Of a DNA stretch of 64,000 bases, positions 45,901 to 55,494 are shown piece after piece; positions within the stretch are counted from its first letter, which is position 1; each line of letters starts with the position of its first letter. Below the pieces are notes generated by a model that was given only the letters and a program-made list of their open reading frames with translations, was not told the origin of the DNA and did not search any database. A program made the translations under genes and the position numbers. This stretch comes from Tenebrio molitor (Eukaryota; Arthropoda; Insecta; Coleoptera; Tenebrionidae), in contig NC_091051.1 of NCBI RefSeq assembly GCF_963966145.1, forward strand, positions 20,336,001-20,400,000. Reading direction: 5' to 3'.

Positions 45901-48900
45901 AATTCGAAACAAAAACTCTAGTATTGTTTCTGAATGTGACCGACAAACCAACTGTGATTATAGAAGCCGACACTTTTCACATGGTTAACCAAAACGCATC
46001 CATCAAGTGCATAGTAGCCGCTTATCCTACGCCTACCATATATTGGTCATTCAAGCCTTGTCTCGATAATTCGTGCACGTTTCAGCAGATCAACGAGAGC
46101 TCATCTGCGACAAACGGTCTCCAGATCATTTCTCGCGTTTCTATCAAGTCGCTGAATACAGGTTTGGTAAAGTGTTTAGCCAGAAACTCAATTGGAGAGG
46201 ATTCGTTAGTTCAAACTTTATATGTCACAGGTAAGTACCTATTCCAAAGAAAAAGAAGAAAACAACTATGAGTTGGATTTTAGATGTTAGAAACGGTTTC
46301 GACATCTTCGGTTTTGATAGTACCGTCATTCTCAATGCCGAAAATGATGAGGCTGTGATTGCTGTTGGTGAGAATGTCCAAATGATTTGCGGAGCCTCCG
46401 TTTACAATTACACCACAGACATGAAGTGGAAGCGTGATGATAAGTTGATAGAGACTAGTGATCGTAATTGACACAAACTAGTGATTTTCAAGTTTTTCAA
46501 ATACTTTTGTAGGATACAGGATTGACGTCAGTCATACGGATTATTCGGACCGTTTAATTTTGAATATGCCAAAAGTCAAATTCGTTGACGCAGGCCGCTA
46601 CAGTTGCCTGGTTAAAACTAAGAATGGTAAAACTGTTTACAAAAATATGACGCTACAGGTGTCAGGTAAGACCTTTTTCGTATGATGTTCGTTTCACGAC
46701 TTTTGACTTCACAGAGCCATCAAAACCAGTGATCAAAAATACTAATATGAACAAAGATATGGAGATAACTTTACCTAATCGTGTAGAATTTTTCTGTAAA
46801 GTTTGGGGTGTTCCTAAACCAACAGTCACTTGGTTTGCGGTAAGATTATTGTTCTGTTCTTTGATAATACCTACAACTATTGAGTAGGTATTACATTTTG
46901 TTTCCTAAAAATACGAATTATTTAAAGATAAATTCTTGTTCTCACTAAAATCATATTATACTTATTATATTTTTAGAACGATGAAATTATACATCCTTCC
47001 CGCAAAATTTATATAAGAGACAGCAACCAAAGGATTCACTTTTCGTCGCTTGAATTTCAGGACGAAGGGACGTACAAATGCGTAGCTTCAAATAAAGTAG
47101 GAAAAGTTTCTAAACAGATAAATTTGAAATTCAAGAGTAATGTTAAAAAACAAGTGTACCGGAATAAATCAAACTAATCAAGTTTTTTTTAGACAAGCCG
47201 CGGACAGACCAGATGCTAAAAATAGTAATTAGCTGTTTGGTAATATTCGTAATTGTGATTTTAATTTATATAGGATTTAAAATCCGCAAAGAAAAGAAAT
47301 TGCAAAGGGAACTAAGGATTGCTGGATTAGCAAATTTCGAAAAGGGAGCTTTAGAAAATCTGAATCCTGAGTTGGGAATTGACGACCAAGCCGAACTTCT
47401 GCCTTATGACAAGAAGTGGGAATTTCCTATAGAAAAACTCAAACTAGGTTAGACAACATTTAGAGAATGAAAAATTCATAATAATTGTTTGCTTTAGGGA
47501 AACAACTAGGCTCGGGTGCCTTTGGAGTCGTCATGAAAGGTGTAGCCAAAGGTATAATCGACGGTGAAGAAAACACCACAGTTGCTGTCAAAATGGTAAA
47601 AAAGAATGCCGGTCACACCTACATCAAAGCCTTAGCGTCAGAGCTCAAAATCATGGTACACTTGGGCAAACACCTAAATGTGGTTAATTTACTAGGTGCT
47701 TGTACGAAGAACGTTGCCAAAAGTTCGTTCTACAAATCGTTCGATTTCAACTTTTCTTAATATTTTCTTTTAGGAGAATTACTTGTGATAGTAGAATTTT
47801 GTCGTTATGGCAATCTTCAAAATTATTTATTGCGTCATCGGGATAATTTTGTTGATCAAGTCAACCCCAAAACTGGTCATATCGATTACACCATTGGACA
47901 AGAAATACTAGAGAGAACGTATTCTGTGTCTAGTAACAGAAGGTAATTTTGTGGTGTATTTAAAATGATTGGTACTAAAGTCGTTCAAAATTTTTAGTAA
48001 TTCTCAGTCGCCATACATGAAATATGCCGCACTCTCATTTTCAAACAATCAAAGTGGTAGTTCTCAGGTACCACAAATGATTGATTACAGAGCTGAAAAT
48101 TACAACGGTGCTACCGGTAAAACCGACGTTACAACTGTTTCGATGTCGCCGAATTCAGGTAATTAGGACCCATAAACTCTTTGTCTTTATAATGTTGTTG
48201 CGTACTGAACTAGGTGATGATGAGGTGGTCCTAAGTAATAACAGCAGTGTTCAACCAGAGTGGCGTTCGAATTACCGCGGCGACTACAGAGGAAACGTCA
48301 AACCAATTTGTACTACAGATCTCTTGGCATGGGCTTTCCAAGTGTCCAGAGGAATGGAATATTTAGCGTCACGCAGAGTTCTTCATGGCGATCTGGCGGC
48401 AAGAAATATCTTATTAGCAGACAACAACGTAGTGAAAATTTGTGATTTTGGGCTTGCCAAAAGCATGTATAAAAGTGATAACTATAAAAAGAAAGGAGAC
48501 GTAAGTGTTTATTGTGGTGATTCAAACAAATGATGATTTTGGTTGAAACAGGGACCTCTACCGGTAAAATGGATGGCAATCGAATCTATCAGAGACAAAG
48601 TTTTTTCCACCCAATCAGACGTTTGGTCCTTCGGCATTGTCCTGTGGGAGTTCTTTTCGCTGGCGAGAACTCCTTATCCTGGAATGGAAGCCGACGAGAG
48701 ACTTTACAACAAACTTCTAGATGGCTACAGGATGGAATCGCCAGAGTACTCACCAAAAGAAATGTAAGTACATATGTATATGTGATTGATTATCATCAGG
48801 ATAATTATATTTAATCAGGCCGTTTGGTTTCTTTAACATCAGTGTCTTAATAAATGGAAAAAAAAAACTTTTGTGAAAAAAAACCTCAAACTGTCAGTAG

Positions 48901-49619
48901 ATATTTTAGAAGTTTTTGCACACTATCCAGACCTATTTTATTTTTATACCAGATACAAGATGATGCTAGACTGTTGGCAAGCCAAGCCTCTGGCAAGACC
49001 CACCTTCATGAAACTGTCCGAAAGGATAGGTTCGTTGCTGGAAGACACCGTTCGAAAGCACTACATCGATCTGAACGATCCTTATCTTCTAATGAACACT
49101 CAATGGCTCGAAGAAGGCCACAGTGATTACCTTGCAATGGTGAATCCACCAAATTTTGAGAATCTGTCGTCTCCCCAGTATGTGAATGATTTACCACCTA
49201 ACGAAGGCACTCCCGGTTACCTCTGCATGAAATCTGCAAACATCTTCAGTCCGAGAGCTGATGATTCTCGAGTCTTCGATTTCGAAGTTACCGGAAAAGG
49301 AAAGAAAGAAAAGAAACCGGAAGGCGGAACAGGAAACGAACTAGTTCCGATGCTCCCGATCAATAATGACTCTGACTGCGACAGTTCGAGTTGCAATAGT
49401 CCTGTCGTACCGAACAGTTTTTCAAATCCTTCTTATCATCTCCCACCTATTGTGGAGAAGAACCAAGTGAACTCTGACAGTGATAATTACGTAAACATGC
49501 CACAAAGCAAAAGTGTGTTAAAAGACACCAATCCTTTCGTTACTAAATTGGGAAAAGATCTAAAAGACGCGAATTACGTTAACAGTAACAGTAGAGACTG
49601 GGAAAGTATAAAGTTATAA
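33912..49619 (+). CDS. Pvr: PDGF/VEGF receptor-type receptor tyrosine kinase (PVR/VEGFR-like)
   Basis: Twenty exon positions give 1,389 residues with exon 6, or 1,399 with exon 5a. Exons: 33,912-33,972; 43,555-43,694; 43,752-43,947; 44,030-44,163; 5a 44,565-44,727 or 6 44,825-44,957; 45,095-45,240; 45,295-45,463; 45,634-46,230; 46,284-46,463; 46,513-46,665; 46,715-46,839; 46,977-47,136; 47,193-47,447; 47,498-47,722; 47,774-47,942; 47,998-48,158; 48,214-48,500; 48,552-48,763; 48,953-49,619. All are GT-AG and all phases agree. Domains: signal peptide, seven Ig domains (the fourth lacks its cysteines, as in this receptor class), one membrane helix (47,212-47,275), then a split kinase with [35 protein letters not shown] and a kinase insert. 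Tail motifs YLCM and YVNM suit PI3-kinase binding and YVNS an SH2 adaptor. In flies Pvr guides blood-cell survival and migration. The donor after exon 14 of the kinase (GTTCGT, 47,723) is weak. Confidence 0.93.
33973..35931. other. Start of Pvr intron 1, no element identified
   Basis: AT-rich sequence. A short motif GGAAGGAAGTGGTCGTGTTGT (34,742) recurs in diverged form at 51,872. No gene is seen. Confidence 0.5.
35932..36126 (+). pseudogene. 3' fragment of the RLE-type LINE in Pvr intron 1
   Basis: It encodes [20 protein letters not shown] and [20 protein letters not shown], nearly identical to the C-terminal end of the minus-strand relic at 27,025-27,200. It is a 5'-truncated copy, the usual product of incomplete target-primed reverse transcription. 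Confidence 0.8.
36725..36915 (-). mobile_element. tRNA-derived SINE, copy 2
   Basis: It has the same head, B box and tail as copy 1, including the AGGCTATATTCTG / CAGAATATAGCCT-type inverted pair. It lies in Pvr intron 1, antisense to the gene. Confidence 0.85.
36916..37458. other. Spacer between two opposed SINEs
   Basis: A loosely palindromic stretch with CTCGCTGCGCTGGTCG (37,011) lies near the left side. Nothing else can be named. Confidence 0.4.
37459..37644 (+). mobile_element. tRNA-derived SINE, copy 3
   Basis: It begins TATAGCCTAAGGGAGTCCGT, has B box GGGTTCGATTCCGACCC and ends AGTCCTAGACTGTGTAAC. It lies in sense orientation in Pvr intron 1, 540 bp from copy 2 and opposite to it. 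Confidence 0.85.
38155..39830 (-). mobile_element. GC-richer LTR-like block
   Basis: The base composition is clearly higher in GC than the flanks. On the minus strand it begins TGTAGTGACCCAG (39,824). It has two TATA boxes (GAGTATATATTTTG near 39,565; CCTATAAATGTCGC near 38,735) and a 102-bp tandem duplication marked by CTTCTCAGAGTCGC at 38,817 and 38,919. These features suit a long terminal repeat or promoter-rich end of an LTR element, but I found no coding domain or second LTR. An unknown non-coding gene is the main alternative. Confidence 0.4.
40095..40167. repeat. Hairpin with GC-rich tip
   Basis: The arms are TGTCAAATTCTCGATAA and TTTATGAGACAATTTGACA. The tip is GAGTGCGAGAAGCGCACG. Confidence 0.65.
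40254..40348. repeat. Hairpin with GC-rich tip
   Basis: The arms are GTAGAAGTGAGTCTTTCTGT and ACAAAAAGACTTACTGCTAC, continuing through GCTCAGCCCAG and CTGGGCGAAGC. The tip is CCGAGACGAAGTCGAGG. Confidence 0.8.
40349..40674. mobile_element. MITE, about 326 bp
   Basis: The left end CAGGGTTATTCTAAATGATT and the right end AATTTAGAATAACCCTG are inverted. TA follows at the right. It abuts the preceding hairpin directly. Confidence 0.8.
41089..41479. mobile_element. MITE, 391 bp, deletion derivative of the 57.75-58.4 kb repeat
   Basis: TACAGTAAATTCATTTTTGT at the left mirrors ACAAAAATGAATTTACTATA at the right. The interior carries a short coding-like piece [20 protein letters not shown], shared with the longer copy at 58,130-58,230. 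Confidence 0.8.
41480..43554. other. Rest of Pvr intron 1
   Basis: Apart from the element at 42,375-42,682, the sequence is AT-rich with no recognisable exon. The acceptor TTATTAATTTCAG closes the intron at 43,554. Confidence 0.6.
42375..42682. mobile_element. Inverted-repeat element, about 308 bp
   Basis: TTCACGTTGTTTTGGCATAA and then TAGGAGGCCATG at the left mirror CATGGCCTCCCATTATGCCA and then AAACAACATGAA at the right. No frame is of interest. Confidence 0.75.
44565..44727 (+). CDS. Pvr: Exon 5a: alternative second half of Ig domain 2
   Basis: It starts in phase 0 after CTAAG, ends in phase 1 at GAAC before GTACGT, and is 163 nt long. It encodes [19 protein letters not shown] and [10 protein letters not shown], with four N-glycosylation-like NxT/S sites. 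It aligns with exon 6 (YDPKTGF against [13 protein letters not shown] against IYTCSF). It cannot be spliced to exon 6, because the frame then reaches TGA after five codons. Confidence 0.8.
44825..44957 (+). CDS. Pvr: Exon 6: alternative second half of Ig domain 2
   Basis: It starts in phase 0 after TTTTACAG, ends in phase 1 before GTAAGT, and is 133 nt long. It encodes [23 protein letters not shown] and DLLVYLKVI, completing the domain begun by [14 protein letters not shown] in exon 4. It is the alternative to exon 5a. Confidence 0.85.
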
Positions 49620-50104
49620 ATCATTACAATTATATTTATGATTTTATTCATGTCATCGTTATTATTATGGATTTTTTACTGTATTACATATTTATCTTTG
49701 AACTGAAGATGAAGATAATTACACTGTATATTACATAATTTTCTATCATGTGCCAAAGATTTCGTAAATATGTGTACCTTAATGTATATATTTTAAACCT
49801 TTTGTGCGTACAAATACTTTATTAAAAATAATAAAATTTCAGGCTTAAGTATTTATAATTTCATTTAATACTAATTATATACATAGAAGCATTTGAAGTT
49901 ATTAATGAAATTGGAAATATCAGAAAAGTGTACCTATACAAAAGAAATGAAATATGTATACTTAATTTTATCGATATTTTTTTATACGAAATAAAATGTT
50001 TTTTTTAATTCTCTGTGTATTTATGTTGATTTTTGATTTTCTGGATTTTTATTTATAAATCGAAAGTGTTCAGTACTTAGGTACTTCGTAACTGCCACTT
50101 TACC
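49620..50104 (+). other. Pvr 3' UTR and flank
   Basis: AATAAA-type signals occur at about 49,829-49,834 and 49,989-49,994, and either could end the transcript. There is no second frame. Confidence 0.5.
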
Positions 50105-50350
50105 AATGTCATGTAGCGGTCATGAGCATGACTCATGGGCTAGATACTGGTTTATCAGTTATCACCCATACCGCCCGGGTTCGATTCCCTGTTAAATCAT
50201 CAGGTTTTTTCAAATCACTACCATCTTTCGGGAGGAGATGTAAAGCTGTCGGTCCCAACTACTTACTTAGTAGTGGTCGTTAGGTAGTTAGAGACGCTTG
50301 CGCCACCTGAAAACTTCTAGCACTTGGCCTTAGCCAGAAGGTATACGATT
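50105..50350 (+). mobile_element. Second tRNA-derived SINE family, single copy
   Basis: A tRNA-like head with B box GGGTTCGATTCCCTG (50,177) is followed by a body with TTTCGGGAGGAGATGTAAAG and TGTCGGTCCC, a motif type seen in invertebrate SINEs, and a T-rich end at 50,350. No cloverleaf gene is supported. Confidence 0.6.
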
Positions 50351-50873
50351 ATTTTTTTTTTTACCAACGTCTTAAAATAAAAATTCAGTCTTCTTTGTAA
50401 TAGCCTATTTATTAGGTATTGTTGAAGAATTATTGTTAAAATTTATCACAAAACAATTAAGCCTGGTGATTACACTAACTCTTTTCAGAACATATTTACG
50501 AGAAATTTTGCTTTTTTCGGAAAAATACAAAAAAATGAACAATGGACCTGGACCTTACTTACCTAGTAGTTGATAACTAGTAAAAGAATAATTATAATCC
50601 AGTAACTGTGGATGATTCTTAATAATTTTCTTCCAGCTAGCTGAAATTTAGAATATACATATTTTCAGTTAGTGGGTAAAAATAATGTATCAAAAGCACC
50701 CATCAGTGAATTGTACGGAAAGAATTTACTGTAAGTAACTAAGAAGTGTCATAAATGAGTTTTTATTAAATATCGCCTTATGGATTCTTTCTATGACTAA
50801 AACACTACTTATCAACGTACATAAAAAAAATTATAGCTCCTAAAATGTCTCAAATAGTTATTGGGATCACTAG

Positions 50874-50972
50874 TCCAGAAAATGATATTTTCCGAATGTG
50901 AGTGGTATTGCGTAGCCAAGGCGCCTAGCCGCGGCGAGCAACACGAGCACTCGCAAAATATCATTTTCTGGA
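50874..50972. repeat. Hairpin with GC-rich tip
   Basis: The arms are TCCAGAAAATGATATTTT and AAAATATCATTTTCTGGA, with GTGAGTG and CACTCGC inside. The loop contains GGCGCCTAGCCGCGGCGAG. Confidence 0.8.
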
Positions 50973-52178
50973 CGTGTAATGCACAAAATTTTTTATGCCG
51001 ACAAATTTAAATCATTTTTAAAAAGTAAAAAATTATTATTAATTAATTCAACCAAAGTAACTTCTATGTCAAACTTTGTTGACATTTAAGAATCAATACT
51101 GCCAGCCCATTTTCTCTAGCGAATTTTTAACCAAGGTCACTTTTGTAAGTACTAAGCCGGGAATTTAACGTTCCCGGCGGATTTTGAATCATGCAAAACC
51201 GTCGATAACGGCCGGCGGCATGAAAAAGGAGTTTTCAGTAAATATTTTCTGATCTATTAGTCCTATGACTAAAACAGTTAATATCAAATAGATATAGATT
51301 AAGAAATTACCTAGGTACAAAAAAGGTTTCAACATTTTTCGAATACAAGCAACAGTTTTTACATCTTACGCCTTCTCAGTTTAAACAAACTGTCAAATGT
51401 GAACGAAAACCTAATTAAGACATCTTTATTAACATTACTTTACATATAGATTCTGAAGACCATTTTCAAGGAAGTGAATAGACTATTAAATTCTGATTTA
51501 TGTTCATGTACGATACACGACCTTCAAAGCACAAACACGGTGGCAGTGAAATTCTTTCCACGCAAAATTATTTAAAAAATCACTAACTCTATGCTTAATT
51601 TAGAATTCTAAAAAGAATCTACCTATTAAGCTGTGATGCGTGAAAATAATTGCTTCTACGAAAAAAGTGCGTGACTATTTTTATGGGAAATTTCCTCATC
51701 TATAAATTTGATAATAGCGGTTTTAGTTGTAGAACTAATAGATAAGGAGGAACATCAAAGAATTAGACATTATTTACGAAACGATAGCTTAATGGTGACT
51801 TTATTTCCGATTTCTGGTAGCCTTGAGAGTAAAGTGTCGAAACTTTGAATCTGAGATCATAGGAAGGAAGTGGCCGCATTGTTCAAATAGACAAAAGTGG
51901 TTAAGAAGGGAATTTGAACTTATGGTTAGATAAAAAAAAATGTCGAATGTGGGAAAAACCAATCGATATCAACAGATACCACTAATGAAAGAGATTTCGT
52001 AAGTCGAGACAGTTGGTATACTCCATACACTGGTATATAGATTGCTTAGATAGATGACAGACACAGAGACAAGTGTCTACGCGGTAAAAAGTAGAATCGT
52101 GTTCGAAATTATGTGTATAACGTATAATAGGTAGCTACTTTAAAATTTTTATTTCTGTATTCTATAAATGCTAAACCG
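50973..52178. other. No gene recognised
   Basis: AT-rich. CCGGGAATTTAACGTTCCCGG (51,154) is a small perfect-arm hairpin. Nothing else is supportable. Confidence 0.5.
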
Positions 52179-52596
52179 TAGAGGGATATGGAGGGAGCAC
52201 TGCCTATGCTCTATGCTGGCAATGTAAAGAAAGCGGCACGTCGCGAGACCTGTGCGGAGACCTTTTATGACGCCTTTTAAAATGACCGCCAGTACTACAT
52301 CAGATGCTTCATAGGCGTCGGTGTTCCGTCATTTTACTGGGATTTGGTTTTTTACACGTGAACCGGTTAGTGAATTGTTTTTGTATTTTTTCAGTTGTAT
52401 AACTCTGATCTGTTTTTATTTTGAACTAAATATTTACCGTCGTCTTCCTACAATTCCTACAAAAAATGTCCCAGAAAAAAAGTTAAAGGAAAGATGAAAT
52501 ATCTGCGTTAACTTCGGTTTCTCTCGGCTCATCTGGTCTACAGAAAAGCGCGGTCGTAACCACTTTTTTGAAGAGTGCTCCTTCCATATCCCTCTA
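52179..52596. mobile_element. MITE, 418 bp, TA-flanked
   Basis: TAGAGGGATATGGAGGGAGC at the left mirrors GCTCCTTCCATATCCCTCTA at the right. Confidence 0.85.
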
Positions 52597-52852
52597 CGTG
52601 CTAAACTAAAAAATTAAAATAATTTCAAGTTGCCTAATAAAGCCCCGATTAAATTAATTTGTAATCGAGTTTATCCATGAATTCGAAATCGTATGTCGTT
52701 ACTTGAACTCCAGGCTCCAATAAACACAGCTTGAAACACAGGTTACATCTCAATTACATCTCACTTAGGTTTCGACAAAATTTTTGTAAATACCTACAGA
52801 TAATCTTACCGAAGAGGTGGATATCAATTCAACGTTTATGTTTGCAAGTAGG

Positions 52853-53042
52853 TACAGTTGGTTACAAAAAAAACGGGAACTGTCAAAATAAAATTGACGC
52901 ATTTTTACAATTTTTTCATAGTGTGACATTTTTAAAAATTATTTGATAGGTATTGTCAAGTAGACAATTAATTGACAAATGGACAAAATCAAATTTACAT
53001 TAGGAAAATTTTCGTTTCCCGTTTTTTTTGCAACTAACTGTA
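52853..53042. mobile_element. MITE, 190 bp, relative of 61,529-61,755
   Basis: TACAGTTGGTTACAAAAAAA with CGGGAACTGTCA at the left mirrors TTTCCCG plus a T-run and GCAACTAACTGTA at the right, with TA flanks. Confidence 0.85.
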
Positions 53043-53282
53043 GGTGTAATACGCCAAAGAAAAACATAGTTTAGTTATGAATTTGAAAATAAAATCATTG
53101 ATAATAAAAAAAAAATCTAAAAAAAATCCTTTTTTAGGTACCCTTAATGAAAAAGGTAATTTTAGGTAATCCCATGCCGTCGACAAGTACTATAGTCTTT
53201 CTAACTCGGGTTGAGCCAGCAATAAAAATAAACTGCGTACCCTTATTACCGCAATGCCATCATCCTCTTAGCTTTTAAATGA

Positions 53283-53336
53283 GCGCATTTTTTAAAGCAC
53301 GAGCGACGAAGGAGCGAGTGCCTTTAATTAATGCGC
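53283..53336. repeat. Short hairpin with GC-rich tip
   Basis: The arms are GCGCATTTTTTAAAGCA and TGCCTTTAATTAATGCGC. The tip is CGAGCGACGAAGGAGCGAG. Confidence 0.7.
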
Positions 53337-53758
53337 GAATGAACGGTGGTTCGTACAATATTTTTTGTACGAAAATTAAATTAAATTTTTTTGTTTTAAT
53401 ACATTAAACATAAACGAACATAAAACCAAGTAGGCAGTGATCTTTGATTATTGGAAACAATTGCTTCACTTGATATTTCAATTTTTACAATAATTTGTGA
53501 ATTTTGTAGGAACAATTTTCAACGATTATAAATCTTTCCGTAATTTTTTAATGGAGGAAAACCCAGGGAAGTTGTATTTTATGAACTAAATTTTATTATT
53601 ATCAAGACAGATTTTTTTTTTGAATGCCTCAAAGGGCCAGTGTTTTTTGCAATTTTTACATTCGAGTCGACCGGGAAGCACTCGTTCGGAGCGAGCATTG
53701 GATGTTGGAAGCGTTGCTTTCAAGGCTATGAGTACAAAAAAAAATTAATGTGCACCTC

Positions 53759-53854
53759 GGCCAAAAAGTGCCTTTTGTCCTCGCGTGTTTTCAAGTCTCG
53801 GCTGCGCCTCGACTAGAAAACCCAGACTCGAACGAAAAAGATGCACTTTTTGGC
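53759..53854. repeat. Hairpin with GC-rich tip
   Basis: The arms are GGCCAAAAAGTGCC and TGCACTTTTTGGCC, with further pairing TTTTC and GAAAA around the tip TCTCGGCTGCGCCTCGA. Confidence 0.8.
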
Positions 53855-53862
53855 CTAAGTAC

Positions 53863-54603
53863 TCAAAACTCTCTTATCATTTGTCGTAACTTTTTTATGT
53901 AGATTTTTATATTTGAAAGTTTGTTAATATCGAATAGACAATTAAAAACAACAACCCTTTACTGTTGAAATCAAATAACTATTTTTTTTTAATTCATCTT
54001 CCTTCTAACTAGAGCGGTCCCATGTACCTACAGATTGCACATAACGGCCAAAATTCTGAAGGCGGCCCTATAATCAGTATCATTTCCTTTCTCCGCTGAA
54101 CGATTTAAAATTTAGCGAATTTAAATATTACTATGTACTTCCTTTCCTCATCCAACAATAGGTTTTTTAACTTTTAAAGAGCTAGAAAATGTTAGTGTTC
54201 GGAGCTTTCAGGTGAAGCCACAGCATAAATACAGTGTCAGTGATAATTTCTGCATTATTATCGTTACTGTTTGTGAAGCAAAATTTAATTTAAGCTGAAA
54301 GCCACCAGCCTAACTTAAAAATAAAACAGTAATTGCATTCTTTTCTACCCGCACTGCGCTAAAAATTTTCGACGCACCAGTGAATTCCCACCCGAACCTC
54401 ATAATTCAAATAAACTCCTCACATATTAATCAACTTTCATGTTCCCATCCAATTTCCACAAAACAATTTCCATGACCCAAATCGATTTTATTCCCATTAT
54501 ATCCAGATGTCAATCGGTAACGAGCTTGGAAAAGTCGTGATTTTATTACATATATCGACCAAACATATTTTTCTTTTATTTTAACATTTCGAAACTATTC
54601 TAG
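53863..54603. other. Upstream flank of the CNBD gene, no feature resolved
   Basis: No recognisable exon, promoter box or repeat structure is visible. It would hold the promoter if 54,631 is the start. Confidence 0.4.
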
Positions 54604-54630
54604 ACGAAAAAATACAAGCTGTGTTCAAAC

Positions 54631-55279
54631 ATGAACAAGTCCCAGCTGAGTGCACAAGTGTCAGAGAAGCTCGAAAATATCAAAAAACGAGTAGCCTATT
54701 TCACGTACTTTAACGAATGGGATGACGAGACCGTATCACAACTCTGCCAAATTTCCAAAATTAAAACATTCAAGCCGGACCAGATTATTCTTAACGGACA
54801 GTTCGGACAGAAGAGTTACGTCTACTTCGTCACAGATGGTTCTTGTAGGGTGATCGAATGCCTTACTTTACCACACACAATCGGAGGGGACGCAAAATCT
54901 GTTTTCATAAACGTGAGAAACTGTCCAGTTTCGGAAAGAAGTTATTTATAATTTTTAGGTGTGCACTTTACATCGCTTATCGTGTTTTAACATCGGCGAG
55001 AATTTGAAAAATCGACAGATAGTGAGCATCACAAATACTGAATGTCTGCTTATTCCGTTCTATTGGTTACTGGAACGCAACGAAGCTAATATTTGGGTGA
55101 GAATTAGGCAGTGTTTGACTTGGAAAATTCCAAAAACAGAAACTATCGTTAGAAATTTGTCGGACGAAAAGAGATGGCAAAGCTATAAAAAGAAATTAAT
55201 TCGGACCAAAATGAAGAGAAATGTGGATAAAATCGGATTTCATGACGTGCCCTACAGCTTGAAGGTATTATATTATTAA
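54631..55279 (+). CDS. Cyclic-nucleotide-binding-domain protein (CNBD2-like)
   Basis: Exon 1 is 54,631-54,912 and exon 2 is 54,959-55,279, with a 46-bp GT-AG intron in phase 0; together they encode 200 residues. The N-terminal strands are visible (FKPDQIILNGQFGQKSYVYF, VTDGSCRVIE). After the intron come FNIGENLKNRQIVSI, in the position of the phosphate-binding cassette, and TECLLIPFYWLLE, the end of the fold. The cassette lacks the standard FGE and Arg-Ser arrangement, so nucleotide binding is doubtful. The ATG may not be the true start: an acceptor-like CTATTCTAG ends at 54,603 and the frame is open from there, so an upstream exon is possible. The 3' end could also splice on from AAG before GTATTA (55,266). 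Confidence 0.7.
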
Positions 55280-55494
55280 GAAAAATTATGTTTATAATAT
55301 TTATTTAAAAATATCGCACGAAACACATCCACTTTAAAAACAAATTTATTTACACAATAATATGTTTATATGATTATACATCTGTTAAAATTCGTTTTTT
55401 TCTACACCTTGTCGACCTCCTTAGGGTTGCTTCAGTGTCGTTACTGAAACTGTTAATTACAATTGACAAACACTTTCACTAGACACAACACAAC

